DNA from: Lachnospiraceae bacterium
GTDB lineage: Bacteria; Bacillota; Clostridia; Lachnospirales; Lachnospiraceae
Reading direction: 5' to 3'
Length of the DNA stretch: 64,000 nucleotides
Assembly: GCA_017634175.1 (NCBI GenBank)
Contig: JAGBNY010000032.1
Location: 1-64,000 of the forward strand
Position numbers and translations under genes: made by a program
The notes under the pieces: generated by a model
What the model was told of the DNA's origin: nothing
What the model saw: the letters and a program-made list of their open reading frames with translations, nothing else
Database searches by the model: none
In this document: piece after piece, positions 1-9,300 of the stretch
How positions within the stretch are numbered: the first letter of the stretch is position 1
How the letters are laid out: each line of letters starts with the position of its first letter

Positions 1-212
1 GATTTCCCGGTCGTGGCGTTTATGTCGCATTTCTCAAGAGTCTTTATCTGCTCCCTCATCCTACCGGAAATCGCATAGCCTGTAGGGTCGTCCCCCGCCC
101 TGTTTATCTTGAAGCCAGTTGAGAGCTTTTCCGTGGACTTTGCGAAAAGCTTCTCATTGCTTAGAAGCGCATTATTTGTTATATATGCAGTAATATTGCT
201 GTTTATCTTCAT
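1..212 (-). CDS. Flagellin-like protein, N-terminal part (cut by window edge)
   Basis: Reading the minus strand from an ATG at 210-212 gives about 70 residues beginning MKINSNITAYITNNALL, followed by STEKLSTGFKINRAGDDPTG and AISGRMREQI. This is the conserved flagellin N-terminal D0/D1 helix, in which a STGxxI...DDPTGYAIS-type stretch is diagnostic. FlgL shares the fold but usually has an ITNxMM start, so flagellin is the better call. An AGAGGTAGG ribosome site precedes the ATG. The rest of the gene lies outside the window, so length, central domain and C-terminal helix cannot be judged. It is the structural filament subunit, or a filament-like variant, exported by the flagellar type III apparatus. 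A loose TTGCAA-N16-TATAAA promoter lies at 273-300 on the minus strand; I see nothing else in the 110-base gap before the next gene. Confidence 0.85.
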   Translation of the reverse strand, partial: MKINSNITAYITNNALLSNEKLFAKSTEKLSTGFKINRAGDDPTGYAISGRMREQIKTLEKCDINATTGK

Positions 213-322
213 AAGATCCTACCTCTTTCGTTCCCTGCACACCTGCCATATGCCGCCTGTGTCATCACCTGCTTTATATGACCATGTGCATCATTTGCAA
301 TTAACGCACGTATGTTGCGTAT

Positions 323-3300
323 TCATTTTAATATCTGCCTCATTGTCCCTATAAAAGCCCTTGCGCATTTATAAAGTTCCGCTGTTTTTGTCTTTTGGAC
401 AGTGCTCTCAGACTCATCACCTACCGAATCCAAATTATTTATGTTGAGTGCCTTATTCTCTGCAAAATTCACTGTACCAAGTAAAAGACCCTCTCTATTT
501 ATCCGAGATTCAAAGTCCGATTGTGCATCCTTCCAAGTTTCATGAAAGTCCACTGAATCGGATATAATAATACCATTCAATTTCCCTTCATCAACATTGA
601 ATCTCGCCTGCAGCTGTCCTGCCTCTGCCGTCTCCATGGAAATCGCCAGGGAACTCCTCCCGCCATTATGGACGATTCTCAGGTTCATGCTCGTAACAAA
701 GCCATCTGTCACAATTGGCAATTCATAGCTCTCTACTGCCGAAAAAGCCTTAGCCACATAGAGCTGCCTGTTTATAGATTGAAGAGCCCTTATATCTATA
801 TATTTATCGGCATTAAAAAGCTCATCCCTTAATAAAGTCTGGGCATCTTCGATAAAATCTTCATATGCTTCCTCAGCTTCTTCCTCCCCTTCCCCAAAAA
901 GCTCTGCCAAACGCTCTGCCTTACCCTTAAGCCTTTCCTCTTCTTTTCGCTCATCCTTAAGCTTAAAAATGGATTTCATCATTTCTCCCCTGCTAAAGAG
1001 AAGCTCGTGACAGGCATTTATATTCGAGGCACTTAGTTCTACCTTTGCGGCGCGAAGAAGCCTGTAAATGGCACGGTCTGATTCTGCGGCTCTTTCTATG
1101 GACTCTAATTCTTCCTTATAAAGCTGCTTATTAATTCCCGAATCAGTACCATCATCATCCCTCCCTTTAGGCAAATTAATGAGATCCCTCAAAGTAGAAT
1201 CTTCTGTAATGCCCGCATTATGCAGCTTCTCAGGCGATAAATTTCTGTAAGCCTCACTAAATTCCCGCCGCAAATAATCATTATTGAAAGCCGTCTCAAT
1301 CTGAGCATCAATCTTCAGGTGCTGAGGATCCTCCCTCGATTCCACTCTTCCTTCCTGATTACCAATCTCCAGGTCAAATTTGTCCTTCTTCTTGCTATTT
1401 CGAAGCTCCCCCAAGAGATTTGATAGCGTAAGAGTCCTTCCAGTCTCCATCAGGCTGCCCAGCACGGCTCCATCAGACCTTTCTATCGCCCTCAAAAGCC
1501 GAAAGACCCCTATATAGGACTGTGACTCTTTTTCTGTAAAAGAGCCCTCTCTCTCCAGTTTCAGCAAATACTTGGCATAATGCTCTTCATCTGTCTCCCC
1601 ACCAGAAAGTGAATCAATCTTTTCAATCAGCTCATCTATCGGCATGTTCAAGGGATTTATTCCCGATTTTATGAGTTTTGCCGCTGTCGCACCATTGAGC
1701 TTGTCAAGCAAGGTGCTTAGTTCCAAGTCCAAGGATTTAATATGCTCAATATTGTCATGGTTGATTTCTATTGAATTATATCCCAATATACGGACTGCTC
1801 GTTCATTATCTAAAGATTTTTCAAGCGCCATATCATCCAGGATATCATCGATATTCTGAAATGCCTTGTAGATGGAGTCTCCCAGATCTCTTCTGACCTC
1901 GGTGCCAACAGCTTCATAGCTTCTTCCCGCTGCCTCATACTTCGCCCTCTCAGAAAGCCCCGCCTCGTAGACCTCATTTATAGTGAAATCTTCGGCAGAA
2001 ATAAAGCTCCCAATAAGAGAGGCTGGCATAGTACGAATCTCTTTCACAGTACTCACAGTGCGGTCAAAGAGATTGCTCCTTGTCTCTATTTCTTCTTCAC
2101 TAACCCCCTCGCCTCCAAAGAAAGCCCTGAAGAACAGCCTTTCCTTACTCCTTAAGTCTCGAACCTCTGCCTCTAGATCATTTGTATCGATTGCATACCC
2201 ACTCTTTATAAGCTCCCTATTGGCTTCGCCCATCATTTTGAGCCTTGTCTCTGAGAGATTCCTGGCTCTTTGCAAGGCCCTATAGCCTTTTATGATATAA
2301 GCCTGTTCCGGCTCTTTCGCTTCCTGGATCGCTGCCGCTATTTCCGGAAACAGTTCCTCGTCCTTTAGCGGGAACTCTAAATGCTTCAAGTCCTCATAGA
2401 ATCCCAAGGTACGAGGTTCCAATGGGATTCCTCTCTCTATAAGCTTAACTGCGTCCCTTTTTATTTCTTCTTCAGGATCGAGCCCTGCTTCTCTTATAAC
2501 CCTGTTTATATCCTTATCAAGGGACATTATCTCTTCAGTCCCGCCTTTGGTTCCTATATAACCGCTTTCCCAATCTGAAAAATAAGCAGCTTTCCCAATC
2601 TTTGCAGGATTCCTATGCGCTGATGAGTACTGTGCCTCGTACACATTTCTAATTGTAGGCTCAAGCTCATTGATGCACAGATACTCCATGGTTTCTTCGC
2701 TCAATGGCTGAATACTGTGCGCCAAAGAAAGGGCTTCTTGGACCCTTTTTACGTTCTTATCTGTATCCGGAAGATCATAATCAGTCAGGCTATCTGGAAT
2801 CTTCAAAAAATCATCTGGCAGTTTATTGGACAATTTCAAAGCGGCGTCAAAGGATTTATCTTGTCTTGTAGCAGGGACTATCGCATCGTTGAACTCTTCA
2901 TGCTCCCCATCCGCTGCTTCTTGCTTATATACGGTAGGATTATCTGATAATGCAGGCTGATTATCGACTTTAGAAAACCTTTCTAGGGACAGTTTAGGCT
3001 CTATGGTCAAAGTTTCTTTCTCCAGACCCTGAGAAATCGGGCTAGACATCCCTTCTTCCGGACTCATCGTGTTCTGAGCAATTTCTTCGCTAATTCGGTT
3101 AAAATGGGGAAGAGCGGGTTCCATTTCGGAATCGCTTAAATTCACAACCATGTCCTGCTTTTGGGGCGCTGAATTTGCTGAGATTTCTCCTGCTACCCCT
3201 GCCGCCGCGGCGGCTCCCCCAGCAATAGCTTCGAGAGTATCTTTGTCCACCGTGTCCGTATACCCTGCCACATTGACTCCGGCTCTGGCAAGCGTCACCT

Positions 3301-3685
3301 TTATCCTGTCCAGGTTCGTGACCGCCTGCTCTGCGCTCATGCTGGATATCTTCCACCCTTCATCCTGCAAAGCCATAAAGTCTTTATTTGACATGGTATT
3401 ACTCATAACAGCCATGTAGTTCTTATAGGCTTTTTCATCGAAAACTCCGCTAGAGGCTTTTCTTAGGCTCTTTTCCAAGCTATTTTCTTGTCCAATCTTT
3501 CCCGCTTTAAGCTTTTTGCCTTGAAAGCCATACATATTCAAGTCCGACTCTAACGAAGTAATATCGACCTTTAATCCGTTTGCAGCTCCACTGGACTGTC
3601 CTTTGCTAACAGTCAATGGTTCATATTTCTTTAGCAGCGCATCTCTCTCAGTCGCTGCAGGCAATTCAGAAAACTCTATCCTCAT
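323..3685 (-). CDS. Very large flagella-associated protein (DUF6240/FliK-like)
   Basis: About 1120 residues, no signal peptide and no membrane segment, rich in Glu, Lys and Ser and mostly predicted helical. The N-terminal 170 residues include NYMAVMSNTMSNKDF and a GYTDTVDKDTLEAIAG segment that I associate, from memory, with the DUF6240 family found in Lachnospiraceae flagellar loci. The C-terminal 120 residues (a TSMNLRIVHNGG stretch, then QARFNVDEGKLNG) resemble the beta-rich C-terminal domain of hook-length control protein FliK. A central Glu-rich stretch near residues 930-965 is probably coiled coil. The gene lies just upstream, in transcription order, of the flagellin-like gene, which supports a flagellar role. 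I chose the ATG at 3683-3685 because GGGAG sits just before it; a GTG four codons earlier overlaps that site. Function is inferred, not shown. Confidence 0.6.
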   Translation of the reverse strand: MRIEFSELPAATERDALLKKYEPLTVSKGQSSGAANGLKVDITSLESDLNMYGFQGKKLKAGKIGQENSLEKSLRKASSGVFDEKAYKNYMAVMSNTMSNKDFMALQDEGWKISSMSAEQAVTNLDRIKVTLARAGVNVAGYTDTVDKDTLEAIAGGAAAAAGVAGEISANSAPQKQDMVVNLSDSEMEPALPHFNRISEEIAQNTMSPEEGMSSPISQGLEKETLTIEPKLSLERFSKVDNQPALSDNPTVYKQEAADGEHEEFNDAIVPATRQDKSFDAALKLSNKLPDDFLKIPDSLTDYDLPDTDKNVKRVQEALSLAHSIQPLSEETMEYLCINELEPTIRNVYEAQYSSAHRNPAKIGKAAYFSDWESGYIGTKGGTEEIMSLDKDINRVIREAGLDPEEEIKRDAVKLIERGIPLEPRTLGFYEDLKHLEFPLKDEELFPEIAAAIQEAKEPEQAYIIKGYRALQRARNLSETRLKMMGEANRELIKSGYAIDTNDLEAEVRDLRSKERLFFRAFFGGEGVSEEEIETRSNLFDRTVSTVKEIRTMPASLIGSFISAEDFTINEVYEAGLSERAKYEAAGRSYEAVGTEVRRDLGDSIYKAFQNIDDILDDMALEKSLDNERAVRILGYNSIEINHDNIEHIKSLDLELSTLLDKLNGATAAKLIKSGINPLNMPIDELIEKIDSLSGGETDEEHYAKYLLKLEREGSFTEKESQSYIGVFRLLRAIERSDGAVLGSLMETGRTLTLSNLLGELRNSKKKDKFDLEIGNQEGRVESREDPQHLKIDAQIETAFNNDYLRREFSEAYRNLSPEKLHNAGITEDSTLRDLINLPKGRDDDGTDSGINKQLYKEELESIERAAESDRAIYRLLRAAKVELSASNINACHELLFSRGEMMKSIFKLKDERKEEERLKGKAERLAELFGEGEEEAEEAYEDFIEDAQTLLRDELFNADKYIDIRALQSINRQLYVAKAFSAVESYELPIVTDGFVTSMNLRIVHNGGRSSLAISMETAEAGQLQARFNVDEGKLNGIIISDSVDFHETWKDAQSDFESRINREGLLLGTVNFAENKALNINNLDSVGDESESTVQKTKTAELYKCARAFIGTMRQILK

Positions 3686-3815
3686 CTTTTCTCCCACAAA
3701 TATTCAGTCTTGCTCTATTCGTTTCTTTTGCGCCGGCCACACGCCGCCTTTGGCATCAAAACCTCTATTTTATTTCGGATAGAACTATCTTTTCTACAAG
3801 TGCTGCAGCGAAATC

Positions 3816-3948
3816 AATCGAGCAGGGGCAAAAGCGCTCCCTGCTCGACTACGCTATGCGTACATCTGGCAGCCAAAGCTGCCAGATGTACTTGACCGTC
3901 AAATGTCCGCTCGTGCTTTTCCCGCGGACGCTTGACGGCCTTATCGCA
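3816..3948. repeat. Structured intergenic repeat element, copy A (three hairpins)
   Basis: A 133-base element that recurs at 28832-28963. It contains three inverted repeats: GAGCAGGG/CCCTGCTC (3820-3846), a 14-base perfect arm GTACATCTGGCAGC with its complement (about 3859-3890), and CCGTCAA/TTGACGG with inner GTCCGC/GCGGAC (about 3897-3938). The longest conserved run between copies, CCGCTCGTGCTTTTCCCGCGG, lies in the loop and inner stem of the third hairpin. It sits between the glgB terminator and the 5' region of the large flagella-associated gene. The rest of the 304-base gap (3686-3815) holds only AT-rich leader sequence. It may be a REP or MITE-like element, or a structured RNA; nothing in it looks like a transposase. 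Confidence 0.85.
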
Positions 3949-3949
3949 C

Positions 3950-3979
3950 AAAAAACCGCTACGGACTAATCCATAGCGG
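3950..3979 (-). terminator. Intrinsic terminator of the TPR/glgB operon
   Basis: On the minus strand a 9-base stem CCGCTATGG/CCGTAGCGG (one mismatch) with a six-base loop is followed directly by six Ts. It lies 11 bases after the glgB stop codon. The T-tract abuts the end of repeat copy A. Confidence 0.85.
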
Positions 3980-3989
3980 CCTTCGCAAA

Positions 3990-6068
3990 TTATAAATCTT
4001 TCTTCAATTTTGAATCCAGGCTGTCAGGCAGCGTGTCCTCATCGAATTTATAGGCAACAGCCCCGAAAGGCGGCAGAGTGAAACCGATTGAATAAGGCAT
4101 ATTGTCCCATTCACCCTTCTTGGCCTTAACTATCTCAGGAACTTCGCAGCCAGTCCCTCCATACCTCGTCTCATCACTATTCAAGACCAATGTATAGTTC
4201 CCGGCTTTCGGAACCCCCATGCGATAGTCATCGTGCTGAACCGGCGTAAAATTCACCACTATCGCAATGGAGTCCTTCCCATCGGAATTTCTGCGTATAA
4301 AGGAGTACAGGCTCTTATTGGTATCGTCAGCATTAATCCACTTAAAGCCCTTGTCTTCTGAATCACATTCCCAAAGCGCGCTATACTCATTATAAATGTC
4401 AAGCAAGGTGCCAAAATAGGTTGCCATCTGCCTGTGCCCACTGTCGGATAAAAGGAACCAGTCCAGTTCTCTCTCCTCGCTCCATTCCCTCTCCTGAGCG
4501 AATTCCTGTCCCATAAACAGGAGCTTTTTCCCGCTGTGGAAGAACATGAAAGCATAGCCTGCCCTGAGATTCGCATATTTTTGCTCAATACTGCCCGGCA
4601 TCTTATTCAGCATAGAACACTTAAGATGCACGACCTCATCATGGGACAGCACCAAGATATACTTCTCGGATGAGTTATAGCTCATCGCAAAGGTCATCTT
4701 ATAATGGTTGTCCTTTCGGAAATACGGGTCCAGCTTCATGTAATCGCAGAAATCATGCATCCAACCCATGTTCCATTTGAAACTGAAGCCCAATCCATCG
4801 TCCTCAACATCGCCTGTAACCATAGGCCAAGCCGTTGATTCCTCCGCTATCATCATAGCCCCATGGAACCGTCCCAAAACCACGGAATTCAAGTGCTTAA
4901 AGAATTCTATCGCCTCGAGATTCTTATTTCCACCATACTTATTCGGCACCCATTGCCCATTCTGTTTACCGTAATCAAGATAGAGCATGGAGGCGACCGC
5001 ATCCACCCTGAGCCCGTCCACATGGAATTCCTGCATCCAGTAGATAGCGTTCCCAATCAGGAAATTCTTGACCTCGCTCTTGCCATAGTCGAATATCTTC
5101 GTCCCCCAGTCTGGATGCTCTCCCTTTCTCGGGTCAGCATATTCATAAAGAGGCGTGCCATCAAACATTGCAAGACCATGCTCGTCCCTAGGGAAATGCG
5201 CCGGCACCCAGTCCAGGATCACCCCTATCTTATTCCTATGCAATAAATCCACTAAATAGCGGAAATCATCTGGATTCCCATATCTGGATGTTGGAGCATA
5301 GTATCCCGTGACCTGATATCCCCAAGACCCATCAAAGGGATGCTCGGCTATCCCCATGAGCTCAACAAAGTTGAACTTCATATTCTTCAGATAGTCTACC
5401 AGCCTGTCCGCAAACTCCCTATAATTATAGAATCCCTCGTCAGGTCGGTTCGGATGGCGCATCCAAGAACCCAGATGCACTTCATAGATTGCAAGGGGCT
5501 CCTTATGCATGTCTTTCTTCTGTCTGCTCTGCATCCAATCTTCATCCTTCCAGACGAAATATCTCCCATCAAAGGTACGCGAAGCATTGCCCGGGCGCAG
5601 TTCGCAGAAGCTCGCAAATGGATCCGCCTTATAGACTATGTTCCCATCGGACTTGACAATATAGAATTTATACAACTGACCCGAGACTACATTCGGAATG
5701 AAGAGCTCCCAAAAGCCTATTTCGCCAGTCTTTTTCATGGGATTCCTGTCCTTATCCCATTCATTGAACTCTCCAACTACGCTCACATACCTTGCGTTCG
5801 GGGCCCAGACAGCGAAAAAGAATCCGTCCTGACCATTCTCTGTTGAAGGATGGGCTCCAAGCTTCCTATAAATCTCATAATGGACTCCATGCCCAAAATA
5901 ATATTGATCGTCTTTAGAAATAAAAACTGTCTCTTTCGCAGGAATGACTTCTTTGGCAACGCTCTCCGCCATCTTTCCAGGCGCAGCCTGACTATTTGTT
6001 CCGACCTCATTCTTAGATAGAGCCGCACTTCCCAGAGTTTTATCTCCGGTCACTTTTACTTTCTCCAT
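3990..6068 (-). CDS. glgB: 1,4-alpha-glucan branching enzyme
   Basis: 692 residues. GlgB forms alpha-1,6 branches in glycogen by cutting an alpha-1,4 chain and transferring it. An extra, low-complexity N-terminal stretch of about 45 residues precedes a CBM48-type domain (FAVWAPNARYVSVVGEFNEW), then the GH13 barrel and a C-terminal beta domain. The nucleophile is Asp356 in GLRVDAVASM, the acid/base is Glu409 in MIAEESTAWP, and the transition-state Asp is in LSHDEVVH near residue 470. The ATG lies three bases after the stop of the upstream TPR gene, with AAAGGG before it, so the two are co-transcribed. No glgC, glgA or glgP is present in the window, so the link to a full glycogen pathway is not visible here. 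Confidence 0.97.
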   Translation of the reverse strand: MEKVKVTGDKTLGSAALSKNEVGTNSQAAPGKMAESVAKEVIPAKETVFISKDDQYYFGHGVHYEIYRKLGAHPSTENGQDGFFFAVWAPNARYVSVVGEFNEWDKDRNPMKKTGEIGFWELFIPNVVSGQLYKFYIVKSDGNIVYKADPFASFCELRPGNASRTFDGRYFVWKDEDWMQSRQKKDMHKEPLAIYEVHLGSWMRHPNRPDEGFYNYREFADRLVDYLKNMKFNFVELMGIAEHPFDGSWGYQVTGYYAPTSRYGNPDDFRYLVDLLHRNKIGVILDWVPAHFPRDEHGLAMFDGTPLYEYADPRKGEHPDWGTKIFDYGKSEVKNFLIGNAIYWMQEFHVDGLRVDAVASMLYLDYGKQNGQWVPNKYGGNKNLEAIEFFKHLNSVVLGRFHGAMMIAEESTAWPMVTGDVEDDGLGFSFKWNMGWMHDFCDYMKLDPYFRKDNHYKMTFAMSYNSSEKYILVLSHDEVVHLKCSMLNKMPGSIEQKYANLRAGYAFMFFHSGKKLLFMGQEFAQEREWSEERELDWFLLSDSGHRQMATYFGTLLDIYNEYSALWECDSEDKGFKWINADDTNKSLYSFIRRNSDGKDSIAIVVNFTPVQHDDYRMGVPKAGNYTLVLNSDETRYGGTGCEVPEIVKAKKGEWDNMPYSIGFTLPPFGAVAYKFDEDTLPDSLDSKLKKDL

Positions 6069-6071
6069 AAC

Positions 6072-9000
6072 TCAACCCTTTCGTTCAAAATCTTTTTCTC
6101 TTAGGATTATATAATCATCATCGTCATAGCGCTTGCCGCCCAACAAGTCAAAAAGATGCGCAATTGTCTTTTTGTTGGAACTCGCAATCGCTGAATCAAT
6201 GATTTTCTCTACTTCCTCGGCAGTCACCTTATGATCCGCAGTCTGAAGCTCGTCGATACGGCGATACAGAGCAAGGATGGCCATGTCATCAATGGTGTAT
6301 TCCTTTTCTTTCGCATAATCCTTTGCCAAATTCACAAGGTCTTGATTCGAGAATGATGGAATATCGATTCTAACATTAAATATATCCCCGGGCCAGGCTC
6401 TATTATGCTCAAGTACCCTCATTGGGGCTTTATTATCTTCCAGCATCAAAATCAGATTGAGCCCATTCTGTCTCATAGCCCTTCCCATTATCGAAAGAGC
6501 ATGCTCAGAAAGCCGGCCGGCGCTCTGTATAAGGAGAGACCCTCCATCCAGGCCTACAATAGCCTTCTCTATATTCTTGGAATTAAAGTCATCCGCAGAA
6601 ATCTTCGCAATCTTGCCAATGAATGCGTCATCTGTGTCTCTCAGGTCCTGAGAGATAGCCGCTGCCAGCTTCACCCTCATATTCTGCTCATTGCCCGTGA
6701 TTATCACATTGCCGCTATCGCCCTTCATCCTAATGTCATTCAAGGCGTTTAAAATGACATCCGACATTCCAGGAAATACGAGGAAATCGGAGAACAATTC
6801 TTCCTCGTCGGCCGAAAGCCCTTCAGTCGGATCCCTTCTCAAGGGTTCGGGCATTAGAACGGGCGAATCGACATTCTCTTCAACGAACGATTCCTCATCT
6901 GTGAAAGCATATTCCCCGCCGCCTCCTAGATACTGATCCTCCTGATAAGGAACCTCATTTTCAATATACCCGCCGCCCTGGTTATAGGCATTTCCCTCAA
7001 TGTATCCGCCTTCCTGATAATAATTGTTTTCCTCGGCATAATCCTCTTCACGATATAAGGCGTTCTCATCAATAAATCCATCTTCTTGGACAGTCGTTTC
7101 AAAGGTTGTATCCATACCCTGACCAGCATGAAGAAGAGCAGTCAAATTCACTTCATCTGCCGGTATGCGTCCTGTGGCCGGGATTTCTTCCCTTCTGATA
7201 TCCACGTAAGAGCTTTCATCTTTTCCATAGGTAATATATGGTGCCTGCGGTTCGGGGGCAGGTGCTTTTACCGTAGCTCCTCTTTCCGGTTCTGGCTTTT
7301 CTTTATGGCTCTCTTCCAAAACTTCTGAAACCAGAGGTGATTCTACGGACTTCGTATCGTCCTCTGCCTTTTCCAGCTCCTGCGTTTCTTCCCGCATCAC
7401 GTGTTCTTCGGAATCCCTTCGCACCGTTTCCTGTACTTTTCTAGGGACCAAGGGCGGCTTGGGCAAATCTTTTTTCTCGGCTTCACCTTGCGATTGCAGG
7501 GCAGCTTTCCCATCGTCATCCGCAGTTTCCTGCTTGACCTCTTTGTCCGCAAATCCAGGATCTGTTTCAGCCTCTTTTGAAGCTTTTGACGCTTTCTCGC
7601 TATTTACAGCATCTTCCCCTTCATCCTCAGCGGGGGCCGAATCCGCGGAATTGAAGGCTTTCACCAGTCTGTCATCGAAACCAACGCTCTCTTTCCCGCT
7701 CCACGCCTCCAAGACCTCATTGAAGTTCATCTGTCCAGTGATTTGGCGCTCTAATTGCTCAGGCTCATTTGGCACATTCAATGTCACCTGCCCATAGTAG
7801 TCCTCCGAAAGGTATTCCGGGTAATTCGCGGGCTTCTGCGATTCCCTAAAATCAGACTCCGGGAATTCACGGCTCTGCGCCTTTTCCTCTATAGCCGGGG
7901 CGGGCGCAGGCTTCTCGATTTCTTTCTCTGACGCATCCGCTTTCTCTTTTTTTACCTCTAATCCTGCTTGTGCGGGCGCTTCTGCCTCAATAGTTTCCTC
8001 ACTCGCCCTTTCTGCAACGTCCTCGTCCTTTTTTTCGGGCTTAATAGGCTCGTTCATTGAATCTTGCTGAGTCTTTGCACCAAGCCTTTCCTGTCTTGTG
8101 ACGGTTTTCTTCTCTGCCCGCTCTATCTTTGCTTCAGTTTTTTCATCCGAAGCTGCCTCTTCCTTTGCCCCCGGAGACAATTTATCCTTGACTTCTTTAT
8201 GACCCGGAATCCTCCCTGTATTCGAAAGAAATTCCTTCAAATTCTTCTTAATCTCCGCCTGGAGATTCATCGTGCTATTCATGCCGATATTGAGGGGCAT
8301 GATATGTATCTCTTCCTCCTCTTTCGCACCCGTCATCTCCAGGATATCCTTTTGCGGTATCTCCCTGGTGGGTCCTCTCGAGGCATCGACCTGCTTTATT
8401 TCTATTGGAATCTCAGGCTCAGGCGCTGGTTCAGGGACAGGATTGGGATCTGCAGCCGTCTCCTCAGAGGGGGAGTCGTACTCTTCAAAATCGTTTTGTA
8501 CATACGAATCTATGTCCTGTTCACCGTATTTCCAGGCATCGTACTTGCGCTGCTGTTCCTCCGTCAGGCCAACGTACTCCTGCTTAAGCTCCATCGCCTT
8601 CATCACATATTTGCCGGTGCCGAACCAGACTATCAGCTCATCGCACTCGGATATGCAATTCGCTTCCTGCCCATCTTGATAATAGAGCAGTGCGAGCTCA
8701 TATGCCCATTTCTCCTCATATGAGACCCTCTTCAAGGCCTTCAGTATTTCTATGAGCTCTCCTGCGCTGGCTCCCTGGGACTTTAAAAACTTATATTGTA
8801 GTACATAGACTCCTGTATCGTCGTAGGAAAGCTCTCCATTCTCATCCCTGGACTCATGAACCGTCTTTTTGTATTCATTCAGATATCTGGCATAGCCGGC
8901 CATATCTTCCATCTTGATGGAGAGCTCGCATAGTGCCTTGACTATGTTCCTCCCTCCGGGATTATGCTCATAGGCCATCAAGAGGATTTCCTTGGCATCG

Positions 9001-9170
9001 TCGTAGCGCCTGTTCACCTTATAGACTTCGCTAACAAGGATGAGCATTTTGACGCTATTAACCTTACGCCAGTCAACCGAGTCCGCAATATTGGCGGCTT
9101 CCACGAAATCGTGGTTGCTGCAAAGTGCCTCTATTTGCTTCTTCCTGATATTAATTTCGTAACGATCCAA
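6072..9170 (-). CDS. TPR-like / disordered / AAA-like protein of unknown function
   Basis: 1032 residues in three parts. Residues 1-215 are helical repeats of TPR type (motifs such as AANIADSVDWRKVN and YDDAKEILLMAYEHNPG). Residues about 215-790 are Pro/Glu/Lys-rich and look disordered, with a Tyr/Gly-rich patch near 690-740 (repeated NYYQEGGYIEGNAY-like units). The last 240 residues resemble a AAA+ ATPase core: VIITGNEQNMRVKLAAAIS occupies the Walker A place but lacks the GxxxxGK[ST] signature, and the Walker B position is GGSLLIQ, without the acidic pair. It is therefore probably not an active ATPase. The start is a TTG (9168-9170) behind GAGGTAAGG; no ATG fits. It heads the glgB operon. 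Similar proteins occur in Lachnospiraceae to my recollection, but the function is unknown. Confidence 0.7.
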   Translation of the reverse strand: MDRYEINIRKKQIEALCSNHDFVEAANIADSVDWRKVNSVKMLILVSEVYKVNRRYDDAKEILLMAYEHNPGGRNIVKALCELSIKMEDMAGYARYLNEYKKTVHESRDENGELSYDDTGVYVLQYKFLKSQGASAGELIEILKALKRVSYEEKWAYELALLYYQDGQEANCISECDELIVWFGTGKYVMKAMELKQEYVGLTEEQQRKYDAWKYGEQDIDSYVQNDFEEYDSPSEETAADPNPVPEPAPEPEIPIEIKQVDASRGPTREIPQKDILEMTGAKEEEEIHIMPLNIGMNSTMNLQAEIKKNLKEFLSNTGRIPGHKEVKDKLSPGAKEEAASDEKTEAKIERAEKKTVTRQERLGAKTQQDSMNEPIKPEKKDEDVAERASEETIEAEAPAQAGLEVKKEKADASEKEIEKPAPAPAIEEKAQSREFPESDFRESQKPANYPEYLSEDYYGQVTLNVPNEPEQLERQITGQMNFNEVLEAWSGKESVGFDDRLVKAFNSADSAPAEDEGEDAVNSEKASKASKEAETDPGFADKEVKQETADDDGKAALQSQGEAEKKDLPKPPLVPRKVQETVRRDSEEHVMREETQELEKAEDDTKSVESPLVSEVLEESHKEKPEPERGATVKAPAPEPQAPYITYGKDESSYVDIRREEIPATGRIPADEVNLTALLHAGQGMDTTFETTVQEDGFIDENALYREEDYAEENNYYQEGGYIEGNAYNQGGGYIENEVPYQEDQYLGGGGEYAFTDEESFVEENVDSPVLMPEPLRRDPTEGLSADEEELFSDFLVFPGMSDVILNALNDIRMKGDSGNVIITGNEQNMRVKLAAAISQDLRDTDDAFIGKIAKISADDFNSKNIEKAIVGLDGGSLLIQSAGRLSEHALSIMGRAMRQNGLNLILMLEDNKAPMRVLEHNRAWPGDIFNVRIDIPSFSNQDLVNLAKDYAKEKEYTIDDMAILALYRRIDELQTADHKVTAEEVEKIIDSAIASSNKKTIAHLFDLLGGKRYDDDDYIILREKDFERKG

Positions 9171-9209
9171 CTTTCCTTACCTCAATTACAAGATAATGCG
9201 TGAATTGTT

Positions 9210-9238
9210 ATTGTATCATAGCGGCTGCAATAATGCAA
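9210..9238 (-). promoter_or_regulatory. SigmaA-type promoter for the TPR/glgB operon
   Basis: On the minus strand TTGCAT (9233-9238), a 17-base spacer and TACAAT (9210-9215), with TGA just before the -10 element giving an extended -10. The predicted start leaves a leader of about 35 bases. It overlaps the -35 region of the divergent proC promoter. Confidence 0.6.
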
Positions 9239-9253
9239 TCTTTAGGAAGATAT

Positions 9254-9261
9254 GCTATAAT
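9254..9261 (+). promoter_or_regulatory. Extended -10 promoter for proC
   Basis: TATAAT at 9256-9261 is preceded by TGC, a perfect extended -10 motif. The -35 region (around 9233-9238) is poor, as is usual for extended -10 promoters. The ribosome site and ATG follow at about 9284-9301. Confidence 0.6.
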
Positions 9262-9300
9262 GAGGGTGATTAAAAAACAGGTTTAGAGGTGGATTCACTC

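Noticed and set aside
109..354. Plus-strand reading frame of about 80 codons at the left edge
   Set aside because: It is antisense to the flagellin-like start, has no ribosome site and no family resemblance.
3856..3969. Similar short peptides starting MRT and containing PLVLFPR encoded by both repeat copies
   Set aside because: Nearly all differences between the copies change the amino acid, and neither ATG has a ribosome site. The similarity comes from the repeat DNA and its hairpins, not from a protein.
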